A stretch of 64,000 nucleotides of DNA from DATBFG01 sp036558645 (GCA_036558645.1 DATBFG010000115.1:10749-74748); one strand, 5' to 3'; shown: positions 8,244 through 16,572, counted from the first letter of the stretch. The notes: a model not told the origin generated them from the letters alone. Numbers and translations are program-made.

Positions 8244-8915
8244 ATGGCTGAACAAGCATCCGCAATCCGAAAGAAGCTGACGGCACCAAGGGCCGCCGCC
8301 GTTGCGGGCATACTTTTTTTTGTGTTGCTCATCGCCAGTTACGTCCTTGTCTGGGTTTCAATGCCTGCGAATCCGGGAGCACAGGACTTGGACATAATCA
8401 GTCATTCAACGACAATCTCTCTTGCCTTGAATCTGCTGCCATTTGTCGGTATTGCTTTTCTGTGGTTCATCGCGGTAGTGCGGAATCGTCTGGGTGCTCT
8501 GGAAGACCGCTTTTTGGCTACGATTTTCATGGGAAGCGGACTGTTATACATTGCAATGATCTTTGCATCCGGTGCGCTTGCGAGCGGACTTATAGGGGTC
8601 CTGATCAAAGCGCCCGAAATTATCACGCAACCCGGTGCATACGCTCTCGGACGCGCCGAAATCTATCAAACCATGAACGTATACGGGATCAAGATGGCTG
8701 GTGTCTTCATGTTTTCTACTTCAACGATCCTGCTACGAACGTCAATCGGTCCACGCTGGATTGCGTACCTAGGCTACGGTTTGGGCGCTTTGCTCTTATT
8801 AAGCATCGGGTTCGTTCGCTGGATTCCTCTCGTGTTTCCGATATGGGTGCTTCTCATAAGCGTCGCAATACTTCTTGAAAATCCATCCGACGCTGCCGAC
8901 TGTACCGCTGACTAG
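8244..8915 (+). CDS. Multi-pass membrane protein of unknown function
   Basis: 223 residues with about six hydrophobic segments, including AAAVAGILFFVLLIASYVLVW, LALNLLPFVGIAFLWFIAV, FMGSGLLYIAMIFASGAL, GVFMFSTSTILL, YLGYGLGALLLLSIGF and VFPIWVLLISVAILL. The N-terminus is basic. No catalytic or transport motif was recognised. It follows gadB in the same direction but is separated by a terminator, so it is probably its own transcript. Confidence 0.7.
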   Translation: MAEQASAIRKKLTAPRAAAVAGILFFVLLIASYVLVWVSMPANPGAQDLDIISHSTTISLALNLLPFVGIAFLWFIAVVRNRLGALEDRFLATIFMGSGLLYIAMIFASGALASGLIGVLIKAPEIITQPGAYALGRAEIYQTMNVYGIKMAGVFMFSTSTILLRTSIGPRWIAYLGYGLGALLLLSIGFVRWIPLVFPIWVLLISVAILLENPSDAADCTAD

Positions 8916-9283
8916 GGGGCCCGTCGGTTCCTCAAGTCGTTCCCTCTGGGAGAGCAGCGTATTTTGATCAAGACAAGAACCTCACGACAACACTCGATTT
9001 TGAAGCAACGCCACCGTCAATACGCGACGAGGGCGTTTTTTATGGTCCAACGGTTTTGCCGCGATGGAATGTACCTCGCTATTTACCAACGCTCTAACTC
9101 TTTGTGCTGACAGGTCAAAGCCGATTGTCATACCTCTCTGTGACGGGCCCACATTTGCAATGTGACGCGGCTCACAGACGATGAAACAACTGCACTCTGA
9201 CACTTTCCTTGACCGCTTGGATTCATCCCAGGCTAATAGTTCAGATCACGCCTGAGTTGATGGCCATGTGCGGAGAAAGGACA
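8916..9283. other. Intergenic region upstream of a response regulator
   Basis: No gene supported. It contains a CRP/FNR-type palindrome at 9161-9176, listed separately, and a second, poorer match at 9139-9153. Confidence 0.5.
9161..9176. promoter_or_regulatory. CRP/FNR-family operator candidate TGTGA-N6-TCACA
   Basis: TGTGACGCGGCTCACA matches the CRP consensus half-sites and spacing exactly. It lies 108 bp before the ATG of the response regulator at 9284, a usual activator distance. A weaker element, TGTGA-N5-CCACA, is 17 bp upstream of it. Confidence 0.55.
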
Positions 9284-9925
9284 ATGGAGCACTCTCGTAT
9301 CCTGATTGCAGACGATCACACTCTTGTCGCCGAACTTTGCAAACAATTACTAGAACCGGAATTCAAGGTAGTCGGAATCATTGGCGACGGGCGCGCTCTG
9401 GTGCGCGCCGCCTCTCAACTCATGCCGGACGTAGTGATTGTCGATATCGGCATGCCCATCTTGAATGGTCTCGATGCTGCCGAAATCGTAAAGAAAGATG
9501 TTCCCAAAGCTAAGGTCATTTTCCTGACTGTGACCAACGACGTCGATGTTGCAGTTGAGGCTTTCAATCGTGGCGCGTCCGGTTATCTTTTGAAAACTTG
9601 CGCTGCCTCCGAACTACTAACCGGTGTCCGTGCCGTCTTACGGGGGGAGAGAGTTCTCTCGCCAGCCATCTCACGCGATGCTGTGGACTACTTGTTCCGA
9701 CAACAAAACACCTTGCTAGACGAGAAGGAGCGCTTAACAGTCAGGCAACGCGAGGTCCTGCAACTCCTTGCAGAAGGTAAGATAATGAAACAGGTCGCAT
9801 CGACTCTCAACATGAGCACGCGAACCGTAGCGTTTCACAAGTATCGGATTAAGGACGTGCTCGGAGCCGAGAACGATGCGGATCTGGTTAAGTATGCCAT
9901 CCGGACCCACATGGTCGAAGCTTAG
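9284..9925 (+). CDS. NarL/FixJ-type response regulator
   Basis: 213 residues from the ATG at 9284, which has AAAGGA just upstream; the frame extends further 5' without support. The receiver domain (RILIADDHTLVAE, phospho-acceptor in VDIGMP at about D54, switch T in LTVTND, K in YLLKTC) is followed by a LuxR helix-turn-helix (LTVRQREVLQLLAEGKIMKQVASTLNMSTRTVAFHKYRIKDVL). It should act as a DNA-binding regulator after phosphorylation. No sensor kinase is adjacent, so it is an orphan. A CRP-like site upstream suggests control by a cAMP- or oxygen/NO-responsive factor. Confidence 0.92.
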   Translation: MEHSRILIADDHTLVAELCKQLLEPEFKVVGIIGDGRALVRAASQLMPDVVIVDIGMPILNGLDAAEIVKKDVPKAKVIFLTVTNDVDVAVEAFNRGASGYLLKTCAASELLTGVRAVLRGERVLSPAISRDAVDYLFRQQNTLLDEKERLTVRQREVLQLLAEGKIMKQVASTLNMSTRTVAFHKYRIKDVLGAENDADLVKYAIRTHMVEA

Positions 9926-10041
9926 CCTGCACCAGGCCAGATGGTCTAGGACGAACGGCGGGACGTTAGGGGTTAAAAACATGTTTATAGTGACGACTGA
10001 TTTAGTTTTTTTCGTCGCCTCAACGGAGATTAATTATCGCC

Positions 10042-11481
10042 ATGCCATTTCCGGTAAAGAAGCGAGTTGCATTCAGGTCGCGAGTCGCTAAATCGAAATC
10101 AGGCTCCGCGCTCATAAACCTACCGAAGCGCGATGAGCTCTACCAAATCGGCAAGGCTCTGCGAAGCAAGTGTCCGAGAAAGTCACACGAAAACTGGAAG
10201 ACGCCGGCCGGTCGGCCTGACCCAGTAGAGTTGGTCTTGCGAGCAGAGGAGGGTCGCATGCCCGAGCTGCTCCCTTTGCGCCATGGACGAATGCTGCGTT
10301 CCGCCTTCACGTTTTATCGTGGGGCCGCGCTGACAATGGCATGTGACCTCGCGTCGACCCCGAAGACAGGCATCCGTGTCCAGTGCTGCGGAGATGCTCA
10401 TTTATGCAACTTCGGAGGATTTGCCACCCCAGAGCGCAGAGTCATCTTTTCGGTGAATGATCTTGACGAAACTCTTCCCGCTCCATGGGAATGGGACGTC
10501 AAACGTTTGGCAGCCAGTTTCTTAATTGCCTGTCGTGACAATGGCCTGAACGACAGAATAGGCAAGGACGTCGTCGCAAAATGTGTTCGCACCTACCGCG
10601 AGTCAATGGCGGAATTTAGCCAGCTGAAAACGCTTGAGCTTTGGTATACAGCGTTAGGTGCGGACGAGTTGGTGGCCAACATCAAAGATCCTGCCCTGCG
10701 CCAGCGTGCCCTAAATCGACTGCAAAAGGAGAAGGCGCGCAGCATCGCTGAAGACATTTTCCCGAAACTGGTCGAGCCCAAGGCCAAAATTCCTTACATC
10801 AAAGACCAGCTTCCGACTATCTTTCACGCTGCTGGTCACCCCCCTGGGCAGGTCCAGAAGATCGTCGCAGACTCGATCGCGGGATACCGAGAGACCTTGC
10901 CGCCTTCCATCCAGCTCCTGCTAGATCGTTATCAACTACGTGATGCAGCCATTAAGGTAGTTGGCATCGGGAGTGTTGGCACGCGTTGCTGGGTTCTACT
11001 GTTCATGGCGGGAGAAGGTGACCCATTGTTTCTCCAGGTCAAAGAGGCACGCCGTTCAGTGTTGGAAAAGTACGCCGGGGCAAGCACCTTCCAGAATCAC
11101 GGCCAGCGAGTCATCAACGGGTATCGACTGATACAGCCAGCGAGTGACATGTTTCTAGGATGGACAGAAGGGAAACTGGAAGGGCACCACTATTTCGTGC
11201 GTCAGTTGAGGGACATCAAAATCAGTATCCGAGTAGAGACGTTTGGCGCTAGTGAGATGGACCTTTATGCTACGTGGTGTGGGCGCGCCTTGGCACTCTC
11301 CCACGCTCGATCGGGTTCCTCGAACGTCTTGAGCGGATACATGGGAAAAAGCGACACTTTTGATCAGGCTCTAGCCAAATTCTCTGTGGTGTACGCAGAC
11401 CAGAACGAGCGCGATCATGCCGCTCTTGCAAAGGCTATTCGCAGCGGCAAGGTGAAAGCCGTCGTCGAAGAATCGGTGTAA
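10042..11481 (+). CDS. DUF2252 family protein
   Basis: 479 residues with the DUF2252 hallmarks: MRSAFTFYRGAALTMACDLA-like block, GDAHLCNFGGFATPERRVIFSVNDLDETLPAPWEWDVKRLAASF (from about residue 117), and LQVKEARRSVLEKYAG further on. The family resembles kinase-like/aminoglycoside phosphotransferase folds, but no activity is established. Cytosolic; no signal or TM. The start is the first ATG of a basic N-terminal stretch. It is separate from the response regulator upstream (116 bp gap). Confidence 0.9.
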   Translation: MPFPVKKRVAFRSRVAKSKSGSALINLPKRDELYQIGKALRSKCPRKSHENWKTPAGRPDPVELVLRAEEGRMPELLPLRHGRMLRSAFTFYRGAALTMACDLASTPKTGIRVQCCGDAHLCNFGGFATPERRVIFSVNDLDETLPAPWEWDVKRLAASFLIACRDNGLNDRIGKDVVAKCVRTYRESMAEFSQLKTLELWYTALGADELVANIKDPALRQRALNRLQKEKARSIAEDIFPKLVEPKAKIPYIKDQLPTIFHAAGHPPGQVQKIVADSIAGYRETLPPSIQLLLDRYQLRDAAIKVVGIGSVGTRCWVLLFMAGEGDPLFLQVKEARRSVLEKYAGASTFQNHGQRVINGYRLIQPASDMFLGWTEGKLEGHHYFVRQLRDIKISIRVETFGASEMDLYATWCGRALALSHARSGSSNVLSGYMGKSDTFDQALAKFSVVYADQNERDHAALAKAIRSGKVKAVVEESV

Positions 11482-11571
11482 GAACATGTATTCGCATTTG
11501 AGCAGAATTGTCGTCCAGACAGCGGGTTGTTACTCACAATGACCATAGGATGATTGTTTTAAGCAGGCGTT

Positions 11572-11587
11572 AGCGCAAGCTTGCGCT
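11572..11587. terminator. Perfect 16-bp palindrome between convergent genes
   Basis: AGCGCAAGCTTGCGCT, self-complementary, followed on the plus strand by TTCCCTTC. It sits between the DUF2252 gene and a convergent response regulator gene and could end transcription from either side. The T-run is weak. Confidence 0.4.
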
Positions 11588-11618
11588 TTCCCTTCGCCAT
11601 TCTTGGCGCCAGTATTCC

Positions 11619-11996
11619 CTAGCTCGCTCCTCGCTCCTGGTCGAAACCGATTTTGCGAATGGCAGAAAGTACATTCTGGCCGTCTGCTTTTTCAACGACA
11701 CGAAAAACCCCATATCTGCTGGCGTTCGCGGCAACGGAGTCTGAGCCGTCCACTGTGTGGAGCAGGATTTTGATAGATGGAAAACGATGAGAAATTAGCC
11801 TAGCGGTACTCAGCCCACCCATCCCCGGCATGAGCATATCGAGAACCACTACATCCGGCTTGGTCGCCTTTGCCTTTTCGAGTGCCTCATTACCGTCGCC
11901 GGCACTCTCGCAGCAAAAAGTAGGATCAGCGCGCTGCAGCAGTTCACAAAGCCCGGACCTTATTGCTTCATTGTCATCAACCACGAGGATTTTCAT
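11619..11996 (-). CDS. Single-domain response regulator (receiver only)
   Basis: 125 residues from ATG at 11996; the longer frame upstream overlaps the preceding gene and is not credible. Receiver fold: MKILVVDDNEAIR, phospho-acceptor D53 in VVVLDMLMPGMGG, conserved K at about 103 in VVEKADG. No output domain, so it works by phosphotransfer or protein contact, or as a connector. It starts 11 bp after the stop of a small Cys-pair protein gene, so the two are probably one transcript. No Shine-Dalgarno is visible at the start. Confidence 0.88.
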   Translation of the reverse strand: MKILVVDDNEAIRSGLCELLQRADPTFCCESAGDGNEALEKAKATKPDVVVLDMLMPGMGGLSTARLISHRFPSIKILLHTVDGSDSVAANASRYGVFRVVEKADGQNVLSAIRKIGFDQERGAS

Positions 11997-12007
11997 CTTT
12001 ATAATAT

Positions 12008-12244
12008 CTAAGCGGTTCTGTTCGTCAAACGACCTCTTGCGACCGGCGATATTTGGACTATCCGGCACCCGTGATCGAGGAACCTGCCCCACAAATACTG
12101 CTCGGCCTCGTCGGGAGTCTTTGCCCTGTGGCGCGGCGTGAAGAACTTGACCTTGCAACGTTGACACATTGCAAGACTGGGGGTCTTGCCCTCATGCTTG
12201 AGAATCACGAAATCCCCGTCAGTCATGTCTTTATAGAATGGCAC
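12008..12244 (-). CDS. Small conserved protein with CxxC motif
   Basis: 78 residues: DGDFVILKHEGKTPSLAMCQRCKVKFFTPRHRAKTPDEAEQYLWGRFLDHGC. The C-Q-R-C-x-x-K-F-F-T-P block followed by A-E-Q-Y-L..F..H.C is a pattern I recall in short acidobacterial proteins of unknown role. The CxxC plus a C-terminal His/Cys could bind one zinc. Upstream of, and likely co-transcribed with, the receiver-only response regulator. M7 is an alternative start. Confidence 0.65.
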   Translation of the reverse strand: MPFYKDMTDGDFVILKHEGKTPSLAMCQRCKVKFFTPRHRAKTPDEAEQYLWGRFLDHGCRIVQISPVARGRLTNRTA

Positions 12245-12493
12245 GACGGCATCTTGATTGACAATTTTTGTCGAGGAGTCGCTCCTACTGAGTCGATCAA
12301 AGTGGCGTTGGAGCGGGCTCCCTAACCTAGGCTTATGCTGGAACCCGGCATCGACAGGCTAATCAGCCTACGAGCATCAGCACAAGAAGTCTTGCTACAT
12401 GGAGAACATAGTCTCTGCCATCGGCGGAAGCATTTGGGTTCGCAAGCGGGTGTGAGTGTAATCGAGATTTTTCGCCAATCCGCCCGCGCATGA

Positions 12494-12691
12494 CAAGATC
12501 CTTCTGAGAAGAACAATCTTGCAGCTCAGAATCCCGAAACGGTCGCCGAGTTGCAGAAGCGCGCCAACGACCTTGCCGCTGCCGGGGTCAAGTCACAGCT
12601 GCTGGAGATAGAAATCAAGTCGGTATTGCAGCGCCTCGCCATGCCATTGGCGCTTCCTGGCGAGGAGCTCGAGTTTAACGAAGAGCAATAA
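12494..12691 (+). pseudogene. Sulfatase C-terminal relic
   Basis: Between an in-frame TGA (12491) and the TAA at 12689-12691 the plus strand reads DPSEKNNLAAQNPETVAELQKRAND and then a hydrophobic/charged end ..PGEELEFNEEQ. 'DPsE..NLAa.nPe.vaeLq.r' is the usual C-terminal tail of arylsulfatase-type enzymes. No start codon, ribosome site or catalytic domain precedes it, so only the last ~65 codons remain. It lies 270 bp from the end of the integrase gene and looks like debris left by insertion or deletion. Confidence 0.6.
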
Positions 12692-12857
12692 GGCCGGGTA
12701 AGCGATACAAGCAGATTTATCAACAACAATGAAGACGATCCTCGCATTCGCGTTGGCGATGAAGCGAAAGTCAGTCGCCCCACCCGTGTAGGGAACAAAT
12801 AATGCTCTTTGTTCCAGCAGTCGACCATACAAGGTTTTGACTGACTATTCGACTGAC

Positions 12858-12887
12858 ATGTTAACGTGTTAACACGGCTGTTAACAT
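12858..12887. repeat. Cluster of three GTTAAC sites in nested palindromes
   Basis: GTTAAC occurs at 12860, 12868 and 12880. The middle copy is inside a perfect 10-bp palindrome (GTGTTAACAC, 12866-12875), and the outer copies form an inverted pair, ATGTTAAC / GTTAACAT (12858-12865 and 12880-12887). It lies just beyond the 3' end of the integrase gene. It could be a recombinase or regulator binding region. Confidence 0.45.
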
Positions 12888-12959
12888 TTGAGCGAGCTCT
12901 TCGTTCCACCGATCCCCAAGTTCTCGAACTATCAAGCTGAATTGTTAGCGGAAGAAGCT

Positions 12960-14156
12960 TCAGACAACCTGCATTTTCTTCCAAGCAGCACGTTGACTCT
13001 GCACCAGTTTCTGCTGACGAGCGACCACGAAGGGAGCGTAGTACATCTCAGTCGTTTTGATCGAGGTGTGGCCAAGTAGCATCGAGACTTCTTCGAGCGC
13101 CATTCCAGCCAGCAGGTACTCTACAGCGAAGGTGTCACGGAACATGTGAGGGAAGCAGCGCTTCTTCTTCCCGGTCTCAGTTCTGATGTCAGTGATCTGA
13201 AACAATCGCCGATATGCGCGTTGCCAGTCCTTCACCGCACTCTTAACTTCACCATTTCCCGACCAGAAAAAATAAGCAGGATTGGGCTTCGGCCCTGGCG
13301 GCACGTTGCGCAGAGCATCCGCGACGGAGTCAGGCAACGTCACATACACAGGAACTCCAGTCTTCGCTCGATAGAGAAGAAGATTGTTGTTCTTGTCGAG
13401 ACGATCTCTGGTGAGAGTTATGCCGTCACCGAGAGCGAGCCCGCTCCATCGCAGCAGAAGCGTCATGGTGCGGAGGCGGGTGGCGTTGTTCTTGATCTCC
13501 TTCACATCGACACCCTTCTGATCGTAGACGTAGGTCGCATCGAGGATCTTGTCGAATTCAGGGCGCGGGAAATAATCCGTTGGCGTGCGCTTTGCCTGCA
13601 CACGTTCGATCTGCGCAGCTGGATTCGAAGCGATCCAGCCATGGCGGCCCACGAAGTAAAAGAACCCGATCAGGCGTTCATGTTTTTTCTTCAGCGAGAT
13701 CAGGGAGTTCTTGTGCTTCTGCGTGTAGCTGACGCGGCCCTCGGCCAGCGCTGTGCGGAATCGTTCGACGTGAACTGGCTTGATGTCGACCAGATTCTCG
13801 ACACTCTGCTCGAGGCACCAAGGGAGGAATTGTTTCTTGAGCAGCACTTCTAGCTTGTAGATCGTCTCCGGAGATTTGCCGACGGTTTTCTTGCTCTTCA
13901 GGTATTCATCGATCGCGTAAGCAAGAGAAACGATGCCAGACTTCGGCTTCTCGCCGCGCTGCGTAGCTTCGTAGTCTCGCTCCTTCTGCCGTGCCAGGCG
14001 CGTCGCTTTCTCCCACGATCTCGTGCTGGCGCTCTCTCGACGAGCCTTGCCATCGACTCTTGCGTACAGCCATTTCGGGCATCTGCACTGGCGGTGGTGT
14101 GGATTGTTGCTGTGTTTGCAGTCTGCTGAGTGGCGCGTGTAGACGGTGACCTGCAT
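12960..14156 (-). CDS. Tyrosine-type site-specific integrase
   Basis: 398-residue phage-type recombinase that would integrate or excise an element by strand exchange through a covalent tyrosine link. An N-terminal Cys/His patch (TRHSADCKH..HRQCRCPKW) is typical of acidobacterial integrases. A SAM-like core-binding domain follows (about residues 75-170). Catalytic residues are visible: R236 (LLRWSG), K265 (RAKTG), H337-x-x-R340 (HMFRD), H363 (LGHTS) and Tyr at about 373 (MYYAPF), so it appears intact. It reads away from ssrA, whose 3' end is 85 bp upstream of its start, the classic attachment position. No excisionase or phage structural genes were seen. Confidence 0.93.
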   Translation of the reverse strand: MQVTVYTRHSADCKHSNNPHHRQCRCPKWLYARVDGKARRESASTRSWEKATRLARQKERDYEATQRGEKPKSGIVSLAYAIDEYLKSKKTVGKSPETIYKLEVLLKKQFLPWCLEQSVENLVDIKPVHVERFRTALAEGRVSYTQKHKNSLISLKKKHERLIGFFYFVGRHGWIASNPAAQIERVQAKRTPTDYFPRPEFDKILDATYVYDQKGVDVKEIKNNATRLRTMTLLLRWSGLALGDGITLTRDRLDKNNNLLLYRAKTGVPVYVTLPDSVADALRNVPPGPKPNPAYFFWSGNGEVKSAVKDWQRAYRRLFQITDIRTETGKKKRCFPHMFRDTFAVEYLLAGMALEEVSMLLGHTSIKTTEMYYAPFVVARQQKLVQSQRAAWKKMQVV

Positions 14157-14173
14157 GCGCGGATTCTAGCACT

Positions 14174-14197
14174 CGTGTACAAAAGCGTGTACAAAAG
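14174..14197. repeat. Exact 12-bp tandem direct repeat upstream of the integrase
   Basis: CGTGTACAAAAG occurs twice head to tail (14174-14185, 14186-14197). It lies 18 bp before the integrase start, between it and the ssrA 3' end, where arm-type integrase sites or an autoregulatory operator would be expected. Confidence 0.7.
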
Positions 14198-14199
14198 TT

Positions 14200-14216
14200 T
14201 GAGTGCATTCTCAAAC
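14200..14216 (-). terminator. Candidate ssrA terminator
   Basis: Read on the minus strand, GTTTGAG-AATG-C-ACTCAAAC forms a 7-bp stem followed by TTTTG, about 25 bases after the mature tmRNA end. The stem is AT-rich, so it is weak. Confidence 0.4.
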
Positions 14217-14240
14217 CATTCAGTTTAAAGCTATTTAATT

Positions 14241-14609
14241 TGGTGGAGGCGGCGGGAGTCGAACCCGCGTCCGAAAATGTTACTGGTCAAGAGACTACAT
14301 GCGTAGTCCAGTTCATGCCCTGGGCATTACCCCAGGACGTTCGCGATCCCCGCTCAGAACGGACAAGAAACGGGAAGCGCTAGCCTGTGATCTTAGCCTT
14401 CCGGCCCAGACGTAACCGGAAAGAGCAGTCCGCTGTGCGACGTCCTTCGGAGGCCCACGGACCAAGCCTCGTCGGACGGCTGCCTAAACTAGTTAGGCTG
14501 CGTATGCCATCTGTTGATTGGCAATTATCATTTTGCACGCGATTACGGGTGTGTGCACCCCGGCATGCCTCTTGGCCGCAAGCATCCCCGTCGAAACCGT
14601 GACGCCCCC
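14241..14609 (-). ncRNA. ssrA: Transfer-messenger RNA (tmRNA)
   Basis: Rescues stalled ribosomes with SmpB. The 3' end (minus strand) reads GGACGCGGGTTCGACTCCCG then CCGCCTCCACCA, the conserved T-arm and acceptor with encoded CCA. The 5' end starts GGGGGCGTCACGG and pairs with the 3' strand over 7 bp (one G-U). The tag frame begins with the resume codon GCC at 14520-14522 and reads ANQQMAYAA followed by TAA (14493-14495), ending in the usual AA-type degron. One-piece form of 369 nt. An integrase gene abuts the 3' end, a known integration hot spot for mobile elements. Confidence 0.96.
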
Positions 14610-14643
14610 AACTGGTGGGATTGGCCTTCAAAGAACTGCTTCC

Positions 14644-14673
14644 AGACTAGGGACAAACCCAGCCGAAAGTCAA
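14644..14673 (-). promoter_or_regulatory. Possible ssrA promoter
   Basis: On the minus strand TTGACT (14673-14668), an 18-base spacer and TAGTCT (14649-14644) resemble -35/-10 elements. They would start a precursor about 25-30 nt upstream of the mature 5' end. The -10 match is poor. Confidence 0.3.
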
Positions 14674-14909
14674 CCAATACATTAGATGCGTTACAAACTG
14701 TGGGGTTCCAGGGCTGGAATGCCGTTTGTCGAGAATCGTGTTTTTCGGCAGGGTGTACTTTTTAGGCAAATTTCGTCCAATATCCAGCAACAAGTTTGCA
14801 TCCCGTGGGATTTCACCTCATCTGAAGGGCAGCCTGTAAAATGGGGATCGCTCAACATGAATGTAGCTGCGGCGTGGCACAAGGACGAGCGCTGTCGGAG
14901 GTGCCACGA

Positions 14910-16529
14910 GTGACTTCTCAATGCCTCCCGTTCAGCCAGATCCCGCATACGACTAAGCTCTTCGCCGATTACATCTCGGACTTCCGGAAGGTGGCTCGCT
15001 TTTATTCGACTTCTCCTTATGAGAAGGAGTGGCTCCGCAAGCGAGGAGCGTTTGAGCACTTCGATCCTGCACGGCGCGGACGGGTTGCGGAAGCGCTTGA
15101 GCGGCAGAACCGGATTTGGGGTGCTTCGGGCAAAACGCTGGAGAACATCGGCAACCTGCGCCGTGGGGCCGCTGCGGTTGTCACTGGACAGCAAGTAGGG
15201 CTATTCGGTGGCCCGGCTTTTTCTATTTACAAAGCCCTCAGCGCGTTGAAGCTTGCGCAACAGGCGCGCGAGGCGGGCGTCGAAGCAGTTCCCATCTTCT
15301 GGCTTGCAACCACTGATCACGATCTGGCGGAGATTAATCATGTTTCTATTCCCGGCCCCCAGGGAACTCTGCAGAAGTTTGCCAGCCAAAGCAGTGGAAA
15401 TGTAAACGCTCCTGTGGGGAAGATTGTGTTGCAGGAGGAAATTCAAGCGCTTGTCGAAGCTGCGGCGGAGTTGCTCGGGGAGACCGATGTTACAACGGCT
15501 TTACGTGACAGCTATCGTCCCGGAGTGACGCTGGGCGATGCTTACGGGCACCTATTTACACGGATTTTCAAGGAGCGGGGGCTGATCCTGCTGGATGCAG
15601 ACGATCCGGAGTTGCATGCGATCGCGGCGCCAATGTATCGCGCGGCGATTGAAAAGTCAGCGGAGCTCGACGAGCAACTACTGAAACGTGGCAAAGAGCT
15701 GGAGAGTGCCGGATATCATCAACAGGTCAAGGTAACGCCTTCCTCTACGTTGCTGTTTTCTCTGCATAGCGGAGCAAGGGTTCCGATTCATCGCCGGGTC
15801 AACGGCGGGGGCGAACCGGAATTTCTGATCGAAGAAGAGCGGATCTCGGAGAAAAACCTGCTTCAAAGGATTACGGGAGCCCCGGAGGCGTTCAGCGCCA
15901 ACGTATTGCTGCGTCCGGTGATCCAGGATTATCTATTGCCAACGATCGCCTACATTGGAGGGGCAGCCGAAGTGGCGTATTTTGCGCAGGTAGATGTCAT
16001 TTATCGCGCGCTTCTCGGCGAGGGTACGCCAATCCTTCCGCGCTTTTCCGCGACGATCGTTGAGCCAAAGATTGAAAAGTTGATGAAGCGCTATGGCTTG
16101 TCTCTTCCTCAGCTATTCCACGGGATTGAACCGTTGCGAGAAACGCTGGCAAGCAAGACCCTTCCGGATGGCGTTCAAGGCGCTTTCGATCAGGCCGACG
16201 ATGCGGTTGAGAAATCGTTGGCTGCCGTGAGGGAGCATCTTGAGAAGCTTGATAAAACGCTGAGCGATTCCACAAACCAGGCCGCGAACAAGATGAAGTA
16301 TCAACTAAAGCGTTTGCGCGGCCGCGCGGCCCGAGCGAAGCTGACGAGAGAAGAAATCCTGAGCCGCCATGCAGAGACCCTGATGAACGCGCTGTATCCT
16401 GACAAAGCTCTACAGGAAAGGGAAGTGGCGGGCATCTATTTTCTAGCCCGCCATGGAAGCGAGTTTCTGAGCCAGCTATACGAACAGGTCCACACGGATT
16501 GCCTGGATCACCAGGTAATCACCGTCTAG
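14910..16529 (+). CDS. bshC: Bacillithiol biosynthesis cysteine-adding enzyme
   Basis: Ligates cysteine to GlcN-malate in the last step of bacillithiol synthesis. The N-terminal CLPFSQIPHTTKLFADYI block, a Rossmann-like core with GGAAAVVTGQQVGLFGGPAFSIYKALSALKLA and IFWLATTDHDLAEIN, and a C-terminal coiled-coil with KMKYQLKRLRGR are all characteristic. The GTG at 14910 is preceded by GGAGGTG at 7 bases and gives 539 residues, the usual family length; upstream in-frame ATG codons lack such a site. bshA and bshB are not in the window. It is convergent with a HAD gene. Confidence 0.93.
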   Translation: MTSQCLPFSQIPHTTKLFADYISDFRKVARFYSTSPYEKEWLRKRGAFEHFDPARRGRVAEALERQNRIWGASGKTLENIGNLRRGAAAVVTGQQVGLFGGPAFSIYKALSALKLAQQAREAGVEAVPIFWLATTDHDLAEINHVSIPGPQGTLQKFASQSSGNVNAPVGKIVLQEEIQALVEAAAELLGETDVTTALRDSYRPGVTLGDAYGHLFTRIFKERGLILLDADDPELHAIAAPMYRAAIEKSAELDEQLLKRGKELESAGYHQQVKVTPSSTLLFSLHSGARVPIHRRVNGGGEPEFLIEEERISEKNLLQRITGAPEAFSANVLLRPVIQDYLLPTIAYIGGAAEVAYFAQVDVIYRALLGEGTPILPRFSATIVEPKIEKLMKRYGLSLPQLFHGIEPLRETLASKTLPDGVQGAFDQADDAVEKSLAAVREHLEKLDKTLSDSTNQAANKMKYQLKRLRGRAARAKLTREEILSRHAETLMNALYPDKALQEREVAGIYFLARHGSEFLSQLYEQVHTDCLDHQVITV

Positions 16530-16572
16530 AATGCCATTTGAGGTTTCTGGTCTCGGTCGGTGCATAATCTAT

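Noticed and set aside
13146..13853. 235-codon plus frame inside the integrase gene
   Set aside because: Antisense shadow of a well-supported integrase with all catalytic residues.
3500..14160. CRISPR array, toxin-antitoxin or restriction system in the accessory block
   Set aside because: No regularly spaced identical repeats, Cas motifs, nuclease-methylase pair or small toxin-antitoxin pair was found.
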